From: Tubulanus polymorphus
Taxonomy: Eukaryota; Nemertea; Palaeonemertea; Tubulaniformes; Tubulanidae
Direction of reading: 5' to 3'
DNA: 64,000 nucleotides
Assembly (NCBI RefSeq): GCF_964204645.1
Contig: NC_134035.1
Location: 10,228,501 to 10,292,500 of the forward strand
The translations under genes and the position numbers were made by a program. Shown here one piece after another: positions 1 to 10,950 of the stretch. The notes beneath the pieces were generated by a model. That model ran no database searches. It had not been told where the DNA came from and saw nothing but the letters and a program-made list of their open reading frames with translations. Numbering within the stretch: position 1 is the first letter of the stretch; every line of letters begins with the position of its first letter.

Positions 1-624
1 CGAATATTGCTGGCTACAGTGCCGTTAGAATACTAATATTTTTCATATCGCATGCAGAACTGTCGACGACAAAGACATCTTTTTCATATAATCTTCCGTT
101 GGACATATTAAGTGCGAGAGGCCAACATCAAAGACCGCTCGCTGCTGCAAAATAGAGTTACGCAATGGCTCGGAGGGCGGTTTCAGCAACGTGCCCATCT
201 GCTATCCTCAGATATAATCAAATACTAGTCAGCTACTTTCATGTTGAAAGTGTTTTGCGCTCGCCTCATTTTTTTGTGGTGAACCCCTTTCATGTGGTCA
301 GCCAATTTATTATCGTTAAAAAGTACGAGAAGAGTAATATTTCTAGCACTGCCAGTTCAGTTTCCTTATGGGTTAAAAAGAAAATATTCATCCACCAAAT
401 ATTCCACGAGCGTAGAGCAGAATACCTCGTACACGCAATTCATCTGAAAATGGATTTTAAGAATGGATTCTAAATAATCTTCATGAATTTCATCCTGATG
501 ATGATGATTCCCTTCGCAAGAGCTAATTTGATTAAGGGTTTTAATCAATAATTAAAATCTAAATATTCTCATACGAAAAATGTAAAATTCCACAAATGTT
601 GAAAAAGTTTGTCACCCTTCTTCA
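1..624. other. A+T-rich stretch, nothing recognised
   Basis: No gene, RNA or repeat could be supported. A 102-codon open frame at 165-473 (+) has no protein-like motif and no convincing splice context, so it is left out. Confidence 0.4.
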
Positions 625-844
625 GGGCTGCCAACCACTGAAAATTGCCATCAGTAACAAATTGCATGTTTTTCAGTAACATTTCATTGAAATATGAAAG
701 AAAATGTTAAAAATCAATCAGTTATCAACAGTAAGATCTTCAGCAACATCCTTCCTATTTTTTTTACTTATCGAAGAACTCAAATCAGTATTTCTTATCA
801 TAATGAAGTAACAAATACTGAAAATCAGGAACAGTTGGCAGCTC
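625..844 (+). mobile_element. R1 element, copy 1 (no internal expansion)
   Basis: Seen: the left end reads GGGCTGCCAACCACTGAAAA. The right end, reverse-complemented, reads AGCTGCCAACTGTTCCTGAT, giving imperfect terminal inverted repeats. The inside holds one diverged copy of the R1 unit (ATCAGTTATCAACAGTAAGA) and the shared right block AACAAATACTGAAAATCAGG. The same left and right blocks bracket the expanded copies at 4440 and 51606. The family looks like a non-autonomous, MITE-like element. It has no coding capacity, and I could not define a target-site duplication. Confidence 0.7.
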
Positions 845-887
845 TGCTTCTTCGGTCTAAAATAAAGGATCGTGAAATATTTCTAAT

Positions 888-965
888 ATTCTAAATAGCG
901 CTCTGAGCAGCCTGGCTGGATTTAGCGCTATATAAGACACATATTATTATTATATTATTATAAAT
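888..965 (+). mobile_element. possible retroposon 3' tail
   Basis: A segment containing TTTAGCGCTATATAAGACAC runs into an ATT-rich tail (ATTATTATTATATTATTAT). Many invertebrate SINE and LINE 3' ends finish in a GCGCTATATAA-like block followed by (ATT)n. Only the tail is present, so this is a tentative family assignment. Confidence 0.3.
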
Positions 966-1759
966 AAACTTATTAATCTTACAACAATCGCTGAATTTCA
1001 CCATTTCATCGCGGATATTATGATCTTACTGATTCATTCTAATACGAAATATAATGATTTTGCTCGCTACAATTTTCACTTATTTATGATCTCAAAAGTG
1101 ATCATTTCGTTACTCGCATCCGGTGTAGCGTCATCGGTTAAACTGCAGAAAAATCTCATTAAAATTTCAATAAAGTAGCCCATTATCGCTAAGCCTTTAA
1201 ACAAATTCGCTAATCTTTGAGCGAATTCACGTTGAAAAACACTTGAATCAGAAATCAAATATGTGACAGAACAACTCGCGCTAACGATCGAATCAACCGC
1301 ATGGAAACTCCGACAAAACGCGGAATGAAATTATGAAAATTTGAACGTTGCGACCAATTATCGCGCGCGAATTATGGAAATACCTTCACCGTACGAACAA
1401 AATAAAATATATGTTTTATACTCATTAACTGATTTAGAATGTCAACTAAATACGAATTTGCAGATGGCCGTTAGTCTGAATCAATATTCATTCTCTTAAA
1501 CTTCAGTCTTCAAGCGCGGGATTAATCTTAAGAATTCGCATTTTCAGGCTGCAATACGATAGCTCTCAGTCTCGAGAAATCAGCTCCAAGATTGCGAAGA
1601 AATTTACGAGATTCGTTCATCTTTTTTTTCCCGGCTCGTCTTCCGACATACCCGGATTTTTTTCCATTTCTCTCTCTGTCAGCGGCGGGGAATACAACGA
1701 CGACGACGACGAGTGAGAATTACTGAATGGAGGGAATCTTCATCTCGACATTGCTCCAA

Positions 1760-1783
1760 GAGCAGCAGCAGCAGCAGCAGCAA
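1760..1783 (+). repeat. (CAG)n microsatellite
   Basis: About seven to eight uninterrupted AGC/CAG triplets. It reads as polyglutamine in one short open frame, but nothing else indicates coding. Confidence 0.9.
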
Positions 1784-1925
1784 ATCATCGAGTACTTACA
1801 ACGAAATCACTGCACAAAAGGGGAACGTAATCCACGTGTGATTGTTTTTATCCGATGGCTAGATCGAGCGAAACCCGAAGAACGAAGACAACGGCGAAGC
1901 AAGCAATTTGGAGTAGAGTGAGAAT

Positions 1926-1945
1926 AGAGAGAGAGAGAGAGAGAG
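1926..1945 (+). repeat. (GA)n microsatellite
   Basis: A GAGA run of about 20 bases. Confidence 0.9.
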
Positions 1946-2212
1946 CAGAGGAAAGAGTGGCACTGATACGGCGCTGATGTTACGTCGTCGGTGCGTACGC
2001 ATACACATCATCATCAGCGGCGCAGTTTCACAGAGTAGTATTTATCGTAAATTTGCCTCTTATGAAGAATACCCGGGGATCGGGTTCACAAAGATTACAA
2101 TAATGACGAAGACGATGCAATCGTCCCATTATAATAGTTACCGTAATAAATGCAAATACGAATGAGGCCGAATGATTTAATACCGTAAAAACGTTTCGAT
2201 TGACCACTGCTG

Positions 2213-2262
2213 GGATTAGTAGGGTTAGCGCAGTGGTCTAGAGGCAAGGTTGAAGTTTCCAT
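2213..2262 (+). other. possible tRNA-like SINE head
   Basis: TAGCGCAGTGG fits a Pol III A-box. It is followed by GGTTGAAGTTTCC, a poor B-box. No cloverleaf can be drawn, so this is at best a decayed tRNA-derived retroposon fragment. It lies directly before an R2 copy. Confidence 0.2.
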
Positions 2263-2290
2263 AAGTCAATTGATAGTGAAGATCTAACAC

Positions 2291-2520
2291 TGGGTGACCA
2301 CCTTAACTTGACTTGCTTTTTCCGCGACTATTCCCTGAAATACACGTCGTTTTCCCTGACTTGATCTGCTAAGAATTCAATGAATAAACACAGTCAAATA
2401 CGTAAACCATAGACGGAAACTGTTTGATTTTACATGCGATCTAGCAATCTTAACACATTTCCCTGATTTTTAAAAGAAAATATAACCTAATTTTTCTCTA
2501 ATTTCCAGGTAATTGGCCTA
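2291..2520 (+). mobile_element. R2 element, copy 1
   Basis: The left end TGGGTGACCACCTTAACTTG and the right end TTTCCAGGTAATTGGCC form imperfect terminal inverted repeats of the GGTGGCCACTTA type. Inner blocks such as AGACGGAAACTGTTTGATT and TCTAGCAATCTTAACA recur almost unchanged at 27131-27360 and 54564-54836. It is non-coding and MITE-like. Confidence 0.7.
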
Positions 2521-3589
2521 CATGTCTATCTTCATGTATCGGTCATGTCGGATGAAAAATATCGGGGAAAAAAAATCAAAATCACATTTTTCGAATTTTT
2601 CAAATTATGTAAATATGTTCGAAAAGTAACGCACAAAGCGCGATGACTCAACCTTACAATCAGACGTGAAAAGAATCGTTAAAACATTTTTCGAATTAAC
2701 AGACGAAAACTGCGAGATCGAAATTATTCGATTGGAAATATTTCGAAGTAACGAACGAACGCACGACCGACGAACGATTGAATCGGACACGATAAAAATA
2801 ACCGCATGACGACCGTGACGAGATCAATTGGCAAAATGACAGGACATGAATCAGAAAAATATCGATTCGATACGGGGAGGGAAAATCTCGGGCGAAGCTG
2901 AAGAAGAAGAAAATACGCACACGAAAAACTGATGACGACAATTCGATAAAAGAGTTCAGAAAACAAGGCAGAAATCATCGACGAAAACCGGTGTTTAACG
3001 GATGACGTTCGAAATAACAATCGAAGCCGCAACGACGAAATAATAGAAACCACTTCATGAAATTATTGGGTAATACAAGCGCTAAGGAAAGCGCCCGCAA
3101 AATTAAAGAAACTATTACGAAAAGATGTTTCTAATCGATGAAATGAAGCGAATAAATATAGCCCCCCCCCCCCCTCCAAAAAAATGATGATCTCAACTCG
3201 TTTCTTCCGAGAAGCGTGATTCATCGTGAAATAGATTTCTAGTTTTTCGACGCCTAAATCTGTAAAAGCGTGCGCCTGGATCGTCTCCCAGGTACGATAA
3301 ATCAGTGTCCGAGCCTCTATAAGACTAACACGCTAAACCACTACAACTACAATTACTACCCACACGAAATACAACAAAACCACAATATCTATAATATGAA
3401 GACTTACCGTATATATTCTATCAATTATTGTCTAATCAGTCGTGGTTATTGTTTTCTATTCTAAGAAGCAGCGATCCCCGTACAAACATACGACAATGGC
3501 ATCCGACACCCGGGGATTTGTTGTAACTGCGCGCGCTGTGTGTGTGACACATAAACGGACGACTTGTGCTGATGCTGCAGCTTACATTC
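2521..3589. other. gene-free stretch
   Basis: Nothing supported except a run of 13 C at 3162-3174. Several minus-strand open frames at 2605-3053 overlap one another in different frames and read as compositional shadows of purine-rich DNA. Confidence 0.4.
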
Positions 3590-4320
3590 AACTTAACTTT
3601 ATCTTTTATACCAACTACGCTATATATAATCCGGGCGGGAGGCGGATGGAACGGCGCGCCGAGTTTCATCGCATACTCCAATGATATTTATTCGTACGAC
3701 AGCGATAGAGAATGAGCGACTGACGACGGACGGATATTTTCGCGGGCAGCGTTCGTTCGTTCGTTCGCCGAGCACGCCGATGCGAACGCGACACGCGGCC
3801 GTCGTCGTCAACGACGATTAAAACGATTATTATTACGTCGTCGATTCACCGGCGATCGGCCCGATCGATCGTCGCGATCGCGTCGTCGTCGAAATTCGCG
3901 TAAATCGCCAAAATTTCCGCCGCATCAATTTCGACGACGTCGACGCGCCGCAAACAAACGTATCTCGTACACATTTTAATTCAATGAATTTACATACGTT
4001 TACCGGCGGGAGGAGAATGGAACGTCGCGTTTCGGAATCAGCACCGACGACGACGACAACAACGCGCACGATGATGATTCCATCATTAAATGATTCCCGA
4101 CGATTACTAAACACACTTCGCAACAAACAGTACACAACGGATCCGTCCGTCAGTCCGTCTGCTCCTGATGCAGACGATGCTTCCAACCGTTGTCGTCAAC
4201 TGCCCCGGTTATTTCACTTGGTGTCGCCGTGTCTACCACCGGTTACTAAAGGCTGTTTCTGACGTTAATTACTACGTCAGTCGTAATTCCGTAATTCCGA
4301 AGACGATCGTCCAACCCGAC
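3590..4320. other. CpG-rich unique block
   Basis: Dense CG dinucleotides and CGTCGTCG/CGACGACG runs, plus a short (CGTT)n near 3750-3770. This could be an unmethylated regulatory or promoter-like block, but no TATA box, start site or exon could be fixed. Confidence 0.35.
3631..4034 (+). repeat. pair of similar ~30-base segments 370 bases apart
   Basis: CGGGAGGCGGATGGAACG (from about 3636) and CGGGAGGAGAATGGAACG (from about 4006) differ at few positions and both continue with related CG-rich sequence. Both lie in open frames giving the same short peptide GGRRMERR. The pair may be a decayed local duplication. Confidence 0.35.
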
Positions 4321-4439
4321 AGAGGGAAAGTGTGACAACTACGAAAGTTTTCTTGGGAAATTCTTAAAAGATTGAATTCCATCATAAAGCCGACCATACT
4401 CTTCACACCAGTGACACACCGGGCTACCTGATATACCTA

Positions 4440-5157
4440 GGGCTGCCAATCCCTAAGAAGTGCTATCCGTAATAAATTGAACATTTCATTGAAATATAAA
4501 AGAAAATGTTCAAATTAATCAGTAATCAACAATAAGACCCTCAGTAACATCTTTCATATTACTATTCAAATTAATCAGTAATCAACAATAAGACCCTCAG
4601 TAACATCTTTCATATTAGTGTGTTCAAATTAATCAGTAATCAAAAGTAAGACCCTCAGTAACATCTTTCATATTACTATTCAAATTAATCAGTAATCAAC
4701 AATAAGACCCTCAATAACATCTTTGATATTAGTTTGTTCAAATTAATCAGTAATCAACAGTAAGACCCTCAGTAACATCTTTCATATTTCTGTTCAAATT
4801 AATCAGTAATCAACAATAAGACCCTCAGTAACATCTTTCATATTAGTGTGTTCAAATTAATCAGTAATCCACAATAAGACCCTCAGTAACATCTTTCATA
4901 TTAGTGTTCAAATTTATCAGTAATCAACAATAAGACCCTCAGTAACATCTTTCATATTAGTGTGTTCAAATTAATCAGTAATCAACAATAAGACCCTCAG
5001 TAACATCTTTCATATTTCTGTTCAAATTAATCAGTAATCAACAATTAGACCCTCAGTAATATGTTTCATATTTCCTGTACGCATCAAACAAATCAATTCA
5101 ATATTTCTTGTTATAAAATAGTAACAAATACTGAAAATCAGGAACAGTTGACAGCTA
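4440..5157 (+). mobile_element. R1 element, copy 2, with expanded internal array
   Basis: The left end GGGCTGCCAATCCC and the right end CAGGAACAGTTGACAGCT match the other R1 copies. Copies 1 and 4 carry one internal unit, but here ten units lie between the same flanks. The minisatellite therefore arose inside a mobile element. Helitron-derived and MITE-like elements of molluscs are known to carry internal tandem repeats; whether R1 belongs to one of them is not known. Confidence 0.75.
4511..5075 (+). repeat. R1 internal minisatellite, 10 units, alternating 56/58 bases
   Basis: Units start with CAAATTAATCAGTAATCAAC at 4511, 4567, 4625, 4681, 4739, 4795, 4853, 4909, 4967 and 5023. The steps are 56, 58, 56, 58, 56, 58, 56, 58 and 56. 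The longer units end ATTAGTGTGTT. The shorter ones end ATTACTATT, ATTTCTGTT or ATTAGTGTT. The real repeating block is therefore a 114-base dimer. Confidence 0.9.
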
Positions 5158-5679
5158 TGTATATTATTAGAATCTCAAATTCTGTAATATCAAGTAGTTT
5201 TACTTCTTCGTACTCGCGATGCAAGGTTACCGAACTTCAGCGTTGTATCACGCCGGTTCAGACTTTAACACGCCATTGTGCGTCTATTGTACGCGGGACA
5301 AATAAAATCAAAGCGATCAACCATCGTTTGGCAATACCCGGGGACGTGTCTCAGCGACTGACCTAATCAGGTGAATATGTGCACAGATTACGCACGGGCT
5401 CATGCTTTATAAATCAAGGTGTTTTGTATAATGGACCCTGGCGCGGCGCTGGCCACATCTGCTTTTAGAAATATATCGAACGACGAAAAAGCATTAAGAA
5501 ATTCGGTTCACAAGACGCTAGAAAAGGTCGTTATATATACTGAACACAATCTTGTCTTGTTATATATACATTTACATCGAAAACTGAATCAACCTCCCGA
5601 GTGAAGAGGGGAATTTTAAAAAGAAATTTGTATGCAAGACGCACATTAAAGGAATTCATTTTTTCCAAACCATTCGCAG

Positions 5680-5846
5680 ATAATGGCTTTATCTGCTACG
5701 GGGGAAGCCTTCGGGGACGATAAGACCGTTCATAATGCCATTAAAGATTCGAGACGCTTTCAACGATGGTTTAAGGAACGCGTTGAATTTCCTAAAATAA
5801 TTGACCTATTGCGCTCCTCGCGACGCCCGGACTCTGAGGAGTATCG
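5680..5846 (+). CDS. candidate internal exon, product unknown
   Basis: Seen: an acceptor-like TTTTTTCCAAACCATTCGCAG ends at 5679 and a donor-like TATCG|GTAACT follows 5846. The 167 bases between are open in one frame (ATG at 5683) and give about 55 residues, including the protein-like stretch DSRRFQRWFKERVEFPKIID. The open frame at 5419-5604 has a faintly similar spacing (AF..DDK/DEK..N..K) and might be a second, older copy. No family is recognised. The donor is mediocre, and an R1 fragment begins just after it. Chance origin is quite possible. Confidence 0.2.
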
Positions 5847-5863
5847 GTAACTATTTTTTTAAA

Positions 5864-6215
5864 TATTTAAGAAAATGTTCAAATTGATCAGTAATGAATG
5901 GTAAGACCATCAATATCTTTATCAATATTAAAAGATAAGACTGTTTTTTTCGGATATTTGCAATGTTTGTATTTGTGAATGTGTTGTTCAACATATATGG
6001 TGTGATACATATTAGAGATCAATATCATCCATCTTAATCTTATAACTTTTTATGATCTTACGGACAGTGCTTTAAGAGCCTATTATCGGAATAAGGCTTA
6101 TTATGACGATAATATAACATCTTTCACATTTCTGTAAACATCGAACAAACCAAATCAGTATTTCTCTGGACGAAATAGCAACAAATACTGAAAATCAGGG
6201 ACAGTTGACCGCTGT
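5864..6215 (+). mobile_element. R1 element, copy 3, interrupted
   Basis: R1 left sequence (AAGAAAATGTTCAAATTGATCA) is present without its terminus. The R1 right block begins with ACATCTTTCACATTTCTG near 6117 and ends GGGACAGTTGACCGCT. Between about 5940 and 6110 lies unrelated sequence, so the copy was probably hit by a later insertion or rearranged. Confidence 0.6.
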
Positions 6216-7125
6216 GGATGTCGTCACTCGCGTATTGAGCTCTCCGTACGGGTGATAAGAAATTGACCCCGGTGTTAGTACCGTTAGTTCTCTGCTCTTC
6301 CATCCGTCCTTCCATAAAATTCATACTTATAACCGGTGTTTATCGGCCGGCTAATTTATTCGAGGCGCCCCGAATTACGACGATATACGCGCGAGTGCAA
6401 TGCGATCGAATGAACGTAAAATAAATTAGTATTTGCCGGCTATTATTCCGGGCGATTGCCGACGACGACGACGCTGCTGCGCGGAGGTACAGGTAAAATT
6501 CAAATGTCAATCGTATACGGCGAACGTCATAAAATATTACCGTAATACGTCTTAATATTCGTGCTAGAAAATCTGTTCTTATAACGGTTGGAATTCATGT
6601 CTATTTACATTATAAGAAGTCTAAGAAGAATGTCTGTTTTGAGCAATGGTAACTTATTCAACAGGGTCATTAATGAAATGGTTATATCAGACCTGCTAAC
6701 CTATCAATTACATCATCAGGGATAAAGAATTAAATTTTCCGGGAAGCATTGAGGGAAAATGAAGGAATTAAAACATTTTTTAGAGGGACAGTAGAAACTG
6801 CTTCAGAGATAGCAATGGATATTCAATAGCATCAAAAAACCATGCTCAGGGACAGCAAGGCATTTTCAGGAACTGTCTCTGACAGTCAGACTTACATTTT
6901 TGTGATCATATCTAGGAATAAGAAATATTAGTTCCATCACGTCTAACGTGCATGCATTCGTAGTTAGCATAAATTAAAATAGCGAAAAGACAATCACATC
7001 ATAATTACATGAATGAAAATATTATGTGAATGTATTTCTACACTACAAAATGTAGTCAAGAAAAAGGGCAAAAAGGGAGGTGTGCTTTTATCACAAAAGT
7101 CAAGTGCCCTCCTGGCAAAATTGGT
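6216..7125. other. gene-free stretch
   Basis: A short CG-rich patch with CGACGACGACG at about 6463-6475 is followed by A+T-rich DNA. No gene or repeat family is recognised. Confidence 0.35.
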
Positions 7126-7372
7126 TTCAAACAGAAAATCATTGTACATGTATAGGAGTAAGATTTGACTTGATTATTGCTCATAGATATCAAATTCTAC
7201 TACAGTTATTCCCATTTCTGTAAAAATGAAAAGTTTCTGTTCCTGGCATTGAACAGAAAGTCATTTTGTATATATTGAGTTGAAAATATATAATTTGACT
7301 CTTGATCTATTCTGCGGAATATCGAATTCTACTATAGTTATCTATTCCCATCTCTATAATGAAACGTTTATG
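7126..7372 (+). repeat. diverged direct duplication, two ~120-base copies
   Basis: Copy one (about 7126-7240) and copy two (about 7248-7372) share, in the same order, ACAGAAAATCATT/ACAGAAAGTCATT, ATATCAAATTCTACTA/ATATCGAATTCTACTA and CAGTTATTCCCAT/TCTATTCCCAT. They end GAAAAGTTT and GAAACGTTT. Confidence 0.6.
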
Positions 7373-7646
7373 ATTGTAGTTCGTCCTTAGTGAAACAGGG
7401 TTTTAATACGTATAGATCGGCGAGCGAGCAGAGAATACGTTCCGTCCGTCCGCGAACAAACGTTAGCATCTTTAGATGAAAGACGTTTATTAAACCATAA
7501 AGAATCGCATTTAGCCATAATTTTATCGGAGCGCCGGGTAACGAAAAGAAGCCGGCGTTTTATTTATCTATGTACGAATGATATCTTCACGTTGCCAGCT
7601 AACGATAAATCAGAACCGCCCGTGTTCCAATAAACAACAATAGTCC

Positions 7647-7679
7647 TGTCGTCGTTGTCGTTGTCGTCGTCGGCGGCGA
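7647..7679 (+). repeat. (GTC/GTT)n microsatellite
   Basis: Imperfect triplet run built from GTCGTCGTTGTCGTTGTCG. Confidence 0.85.
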
Positions 7680-7899
7680 TGGGGTAGCGGTTATTTTTTC
7701 CTCGTTCCGTAACGGAAGAAAATCACCCCATAATATAATAGGGAACCGCTCGCACCAACTTTCACACGAGATGGCGTGACGAGCGCTCGGATTATGTTCC
7801 GCTTGTAATGTTTTAGATGATGAATTACATTTTATTTCAACTGCAACCTACTGAATGATTATTTTGAATTCGAACTCTTTTGGGCAATCTTGATATTCT

Positions 7900-8097
7900 A
7901 AAACATCCTACAATCCACTTTGCAAAATTCATTAAAAAAGGCTTAGATGTATTAAGATCAAGACAAGTTTATATATACATATATTAAGACAAGTTTATAT
8001 TTTCTGTTAATTGTAAATATTGTATACTTTGTAAGTCTCCCTCCATGTACCATAGAGATGGTTGGAGTGTAAATAAAATCCTAATCCTAATCCTTAC
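7900..8097 (+). mobile_element. non-LTR retrotransposon 3' end (truncated)
   Basis: The segment contains CCATGTACCATAGAGATGG, then GTGTAAATAAAAT, and ends in a hexamer tail (CCTAAT)n at about 8083-8097. A spacer, an AATAAA-like signal and a short tandem tail is the usual layout of LINE 3' ends in invertebrates. No reverse-transcriptase coding sequence remains upstream. Confidence 0.45.
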
Positions 8098-8167
8098 GTT
8101 TTCAACATTGGTGCATCGTCAATTAACTTTGAATTAATCATTTCTAGGGCCTGAATTCCTTACCACG

Positions 8168-8233
8168 GCAGCCACTTGTTTTTGGCTTGCCCCCGACTTA
8201 TCCCTGATTTCCTAGTAAGTGGCCACCCTGCTT
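8168..8233 (+). mobile_element. R2-end mini-element
   Basis: GCAGCCACTTGTTTTTGG on the left and TAGTAAGTGGCCACCCTG on the right are inverted R2-type ends around only about 30 bases, including ACTTATCCCTGATTTCC. It looks like an internally deleted R2 copy. Confidence 0.55.
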
Positions 8234-8989
8234 ACATTATCACAGGACTGATCGAATTTACCTAAAATTCATTTTTCTAATCGCTGGTTGGTATTGTTTT
8301 CATTTCATTATAAGTCGTGCTGAATGCGAAAGACTGTTTAACTACTAGCAATACCTGGTGGAAACTCGCTCGCCATGGGTGGAATCCTTGATTGCCACAG
8401 TAGGTTCCCAATCAGTAACTCAGTCGTCGGAAAAAAAAGGCGTTCATTTGGCACTATCGCAAGAAATGGACCATACATGATATCGTAAAATGATTGAAAT
8501 CCTCGAAATCATTCGTCAGCCCGAATCCCTACGGACTGAAATGGATACATTATTTTCAGCTACGAAAATCTCATCTATCCAATTCGTATTCATCATCACT
8601 TTTCACAAAAAGCAGCAATTTCGTGATTGAACATAAAAACTTGACATCGCGAAAAACTAACATCCAACATATATCACGCGTATATAAATATTCATAGTCG
8701 AAGAAGAAACCGAAATAAATCCGAGGTGAGCGCATTAGCTTTAACGGTTAATTTGATTCTTCTATGAAATATGTGGGAAAAATATACGCTCACCTTACAT
8801 CTAATTATATGAAACTTATCTCAGAGACAGTGTTCGTCTTGTATTCAGGGTCTCTCATCGTTGTTCTGTAAAATATGAAATAACACGTTTTTTTTATAAG
8901 ATCGAGTCCACGACTTTCCTTTGCTGGCAACACATCAAATTGTGTTATATATCTTAAGAACGAAAAACATTCGATTCAAGACATTTTTG
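8234..8989. other. gene-free stretch
   Basis: The only structure is a 9-base inverted repeat, AGGTGAGCG near 8723 and CGCTCACCT near 8787. No gene supported. Confidence 0.35.
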
Positions 8990-9147
8990 GTCAAGATGCG
9001 AAGTTAAAATAGCAGGAAAACGATGTATAGCGTTTTAGGATTGATCACAGGACTCCTCACATTGACAATAGATCCAAATATTTCAATGAATTTTTAGAAT
9101 GAAGTTATTGGTGAGATTCGAAGCTACAATAGCAGGAAAACTATGAT
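8990..9147 (+). repeat. short direct repeat 120 bases apart
   Basis: GATGCGAAGTTAAAATAGCAGG (near 8995) and GATTCGAAGCTACAATAGCAGG (near 9115) share most positions, and both continue AAAAC.ATG. Confidence 0.5.
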
Positions 9148-9244
9148 AATATACGACTGAAATAACCATTGATGTAGCACTAGGTCTGCATTGCAATGCT
9201 AACATAAAATCCCTTGATATGAATAGACAATGGGGTCTGAAATG

Positions 9245-9665
9245 TTTCCTTGAGCTTTAAGTTTATATCAACATTTTGACTATATCCTAAAAGTCATCTT
9301 CAGGGATACTGATGACTATTAGGATTCAGTATCCCTGAAGATGACTATTAGAATACAGTGTCCTTGAAGATGACTATTAGGATACAGTATCCCTGAACAT
9401 GACTATTAGGATACAGTATCCCTGAAGATGACTATTAGGATACAGTATCCCCGAAGATGACTATTAGGATACAGTATCCCTGAAGATGACTATTAGAATA
9501 CAGTATCCCCGAAGATAACTTTTAGGATACAGTGTCCCTGAAGATAACTTTTAGGATACAATATCCCTGAAGATAACTTTTAGGATACAGTATCCCCTAA
9601 GATAACTATTAGGATAGTGTCCCTGAAGATAAAGTTCGAAGAAGCCTTGAAACAAACTACTTGCT
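9245..9665. mobile_element. HH palindromic element with an internal minisatellite
   Basis: The left arm, read on the minus strand, has a hammerhead-like core: CCCTGAAGATGACTTTTAGG, then ATATAGTC, then a decayed AAAATGTTG box in place of GAAACGTTG. The right flank repeats the left flank in inverse order: CTTGAGCTTTAAGTTTA on the left and AAACTACTTGCTCAAG on the right. The same outer arms flank the HH copy at 22875-23114. Tandem copies of the 5' hammerhead box fill the middle. Confidence 0.6.
9300..9632 (+). repeat. 29-base minisatellite
   Basis: The GACTATTAGG/AACTTTTAGG core recurs at 9314, 9343, 9372, 9401, 9430, 9459, 9488, 9517, 9546, 9575 and 9604, exactly every 29 bases. The last unit has lost a few bases. 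The unit reads CCCTGAAGATGACTATTAGG plus ATACAGTAT, which is the CUGAAGA side of the HH hammerhead motif without its GAAAC side. Confidence 0.92.
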
Positions 9666-10214
9666 CAAGAAAAAAAACATTCTCCAATTATTATCATTGT
9701 TAAGGCGGTATTCTATGTAACCGTATCGAAATATCATATACGACCTCGTAACAACGCACCCTCGTACCTGTATAAAAGGCGACTCCGTGAATAGCATAAA
9801 AATAACGATTTTCCAACGATATCACGAAACACGCACGAAGAAAATCCTGAAATGCGACAACGGCGTAACAGGAAGTGATGCATATATATACATGTGTGGT
9901 AATAAAGTAAGTTAAAACGATCTTCTGCTCTCTTGTCAATACACCGCAGAATGTCAGGTGGAGAAAGAAAGCTTCATTTCACAGTCATATCACGAGATGG
10001 GTAGCCGCGCCTATTGTCCCGTCTCCCCGTTCCGTGTCAACGCTATGTATATAGATATGAACCACGATAGATGATAGATATACATTTACGTATGCGAATT
10101 AGAAAAAAAAATCGCTATCGCACAATGATAAAGGCGGTGGGCTAGAAAAACCGACGATCTTAATTACTTATTCACAACAATAACGCAAACATATTATATA
10201 ATCGATAAATGAGA
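9666..10214. other. gene-free stretch
   Basis: Nothing recognised. A minus-strand open frame at 9700-9939 has no support beyond length. Confidence 0.35.
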
Positions 10215-10950
10215 AAAAAGGTAGGCCTAATACTTCGTAGGTCAACTGTTTCTATTAGAGATCAGCTTTTTCAAGTGATTGCATTGACCCGGTGAAGCTA
10301 CTATGCACTAATACTGAAAGTTTATAATGAGTAATTAATTTACACTAATACCGAAAAAACTTTGTAAGTAAACTGATTTAATTAGAAATCTGCTTCAATG
10401 GGTAGATACTTTCATCGGGGTGAAGCTTCTACGCACCTATTAATGAAAGCTCGTAATTTCTTATAAAATCAGTTAACCTACTAAGTACTACCAGTTTTGA
10501 CATACATGAGTTAGATATGAGTTTTTCCTACTGGCACATAGTAGCTTGTGAAAGAACCTAACTGCTTTAGCCGATTTCCAATAAAATCTGTTAACTTACA
10601 AAGTACTACCTTTTTACACGTTTATCAATAACATATTATGAGCTTCCGTAACTAGCGCATAGTAGCTTCAACAGGTAAGTGAAAGAATAAAACTGCTTTA
10701 GCTGATTTTCAATTACCTGTTCTCACATTTATCAGTTACAAATGAGTTTTCCCTACTAACACTTAGTAGTTTCAACGGATAAATGAAAGAATCAAACTGT
10801 TTAAGCAGATTTCTAATAAATTCAGTTAACTTACGAAGTACTACTATTTTTCACGTTTATTAATTACATATTAGTAGCTTCATCGGGTATATGCAATTTC
10901 TTGAAGAAACTGATTTTCAATAAAATCAGTTAACCTACTAAGTACGACCT
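10215..10950. repeat. R6 array: two inverted units followed by four to five direct units
   Basis: Direct units of about 105-120 bases carry CACATAGTAGCTT, a variable middle, then AAAATCAGTTAACCTAC and AAGTACTAC. The landmarks lie near 10472, 10590, 10711, 10826 and 10930. The first part (10215-10440) carries the same blocks reverse-complemented (GTGAAGCTACTATGCACTAA). The units are well diverged, so the array is old. R6 fragments also occur at about 26118, 26345 and 30600. Confidence 0.65.

Larger units (their letters stand above)
966..2212. other. gene-free stretch with short microsatellites
   Basis: Apart from a short (ACG)n at about 1697-1712 and the two microsatellites listed separately, nothing is recognised. 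An open frame at 1727-1921 gains a glutamine run only because it crosses the (CAG)n tract. Confidence 0.4.

Noticed and set aside
1727-1921. Short frame with a polyglutamine run.
   Set aside because: Created by a (CAG)n microsatellite; nothing else suggests a gene.
9245-10950. CRISPR-like regular spacing of repeats.
   Set aside because: Units are contiguous with no unique spacers, and the genome is eukaryotic.
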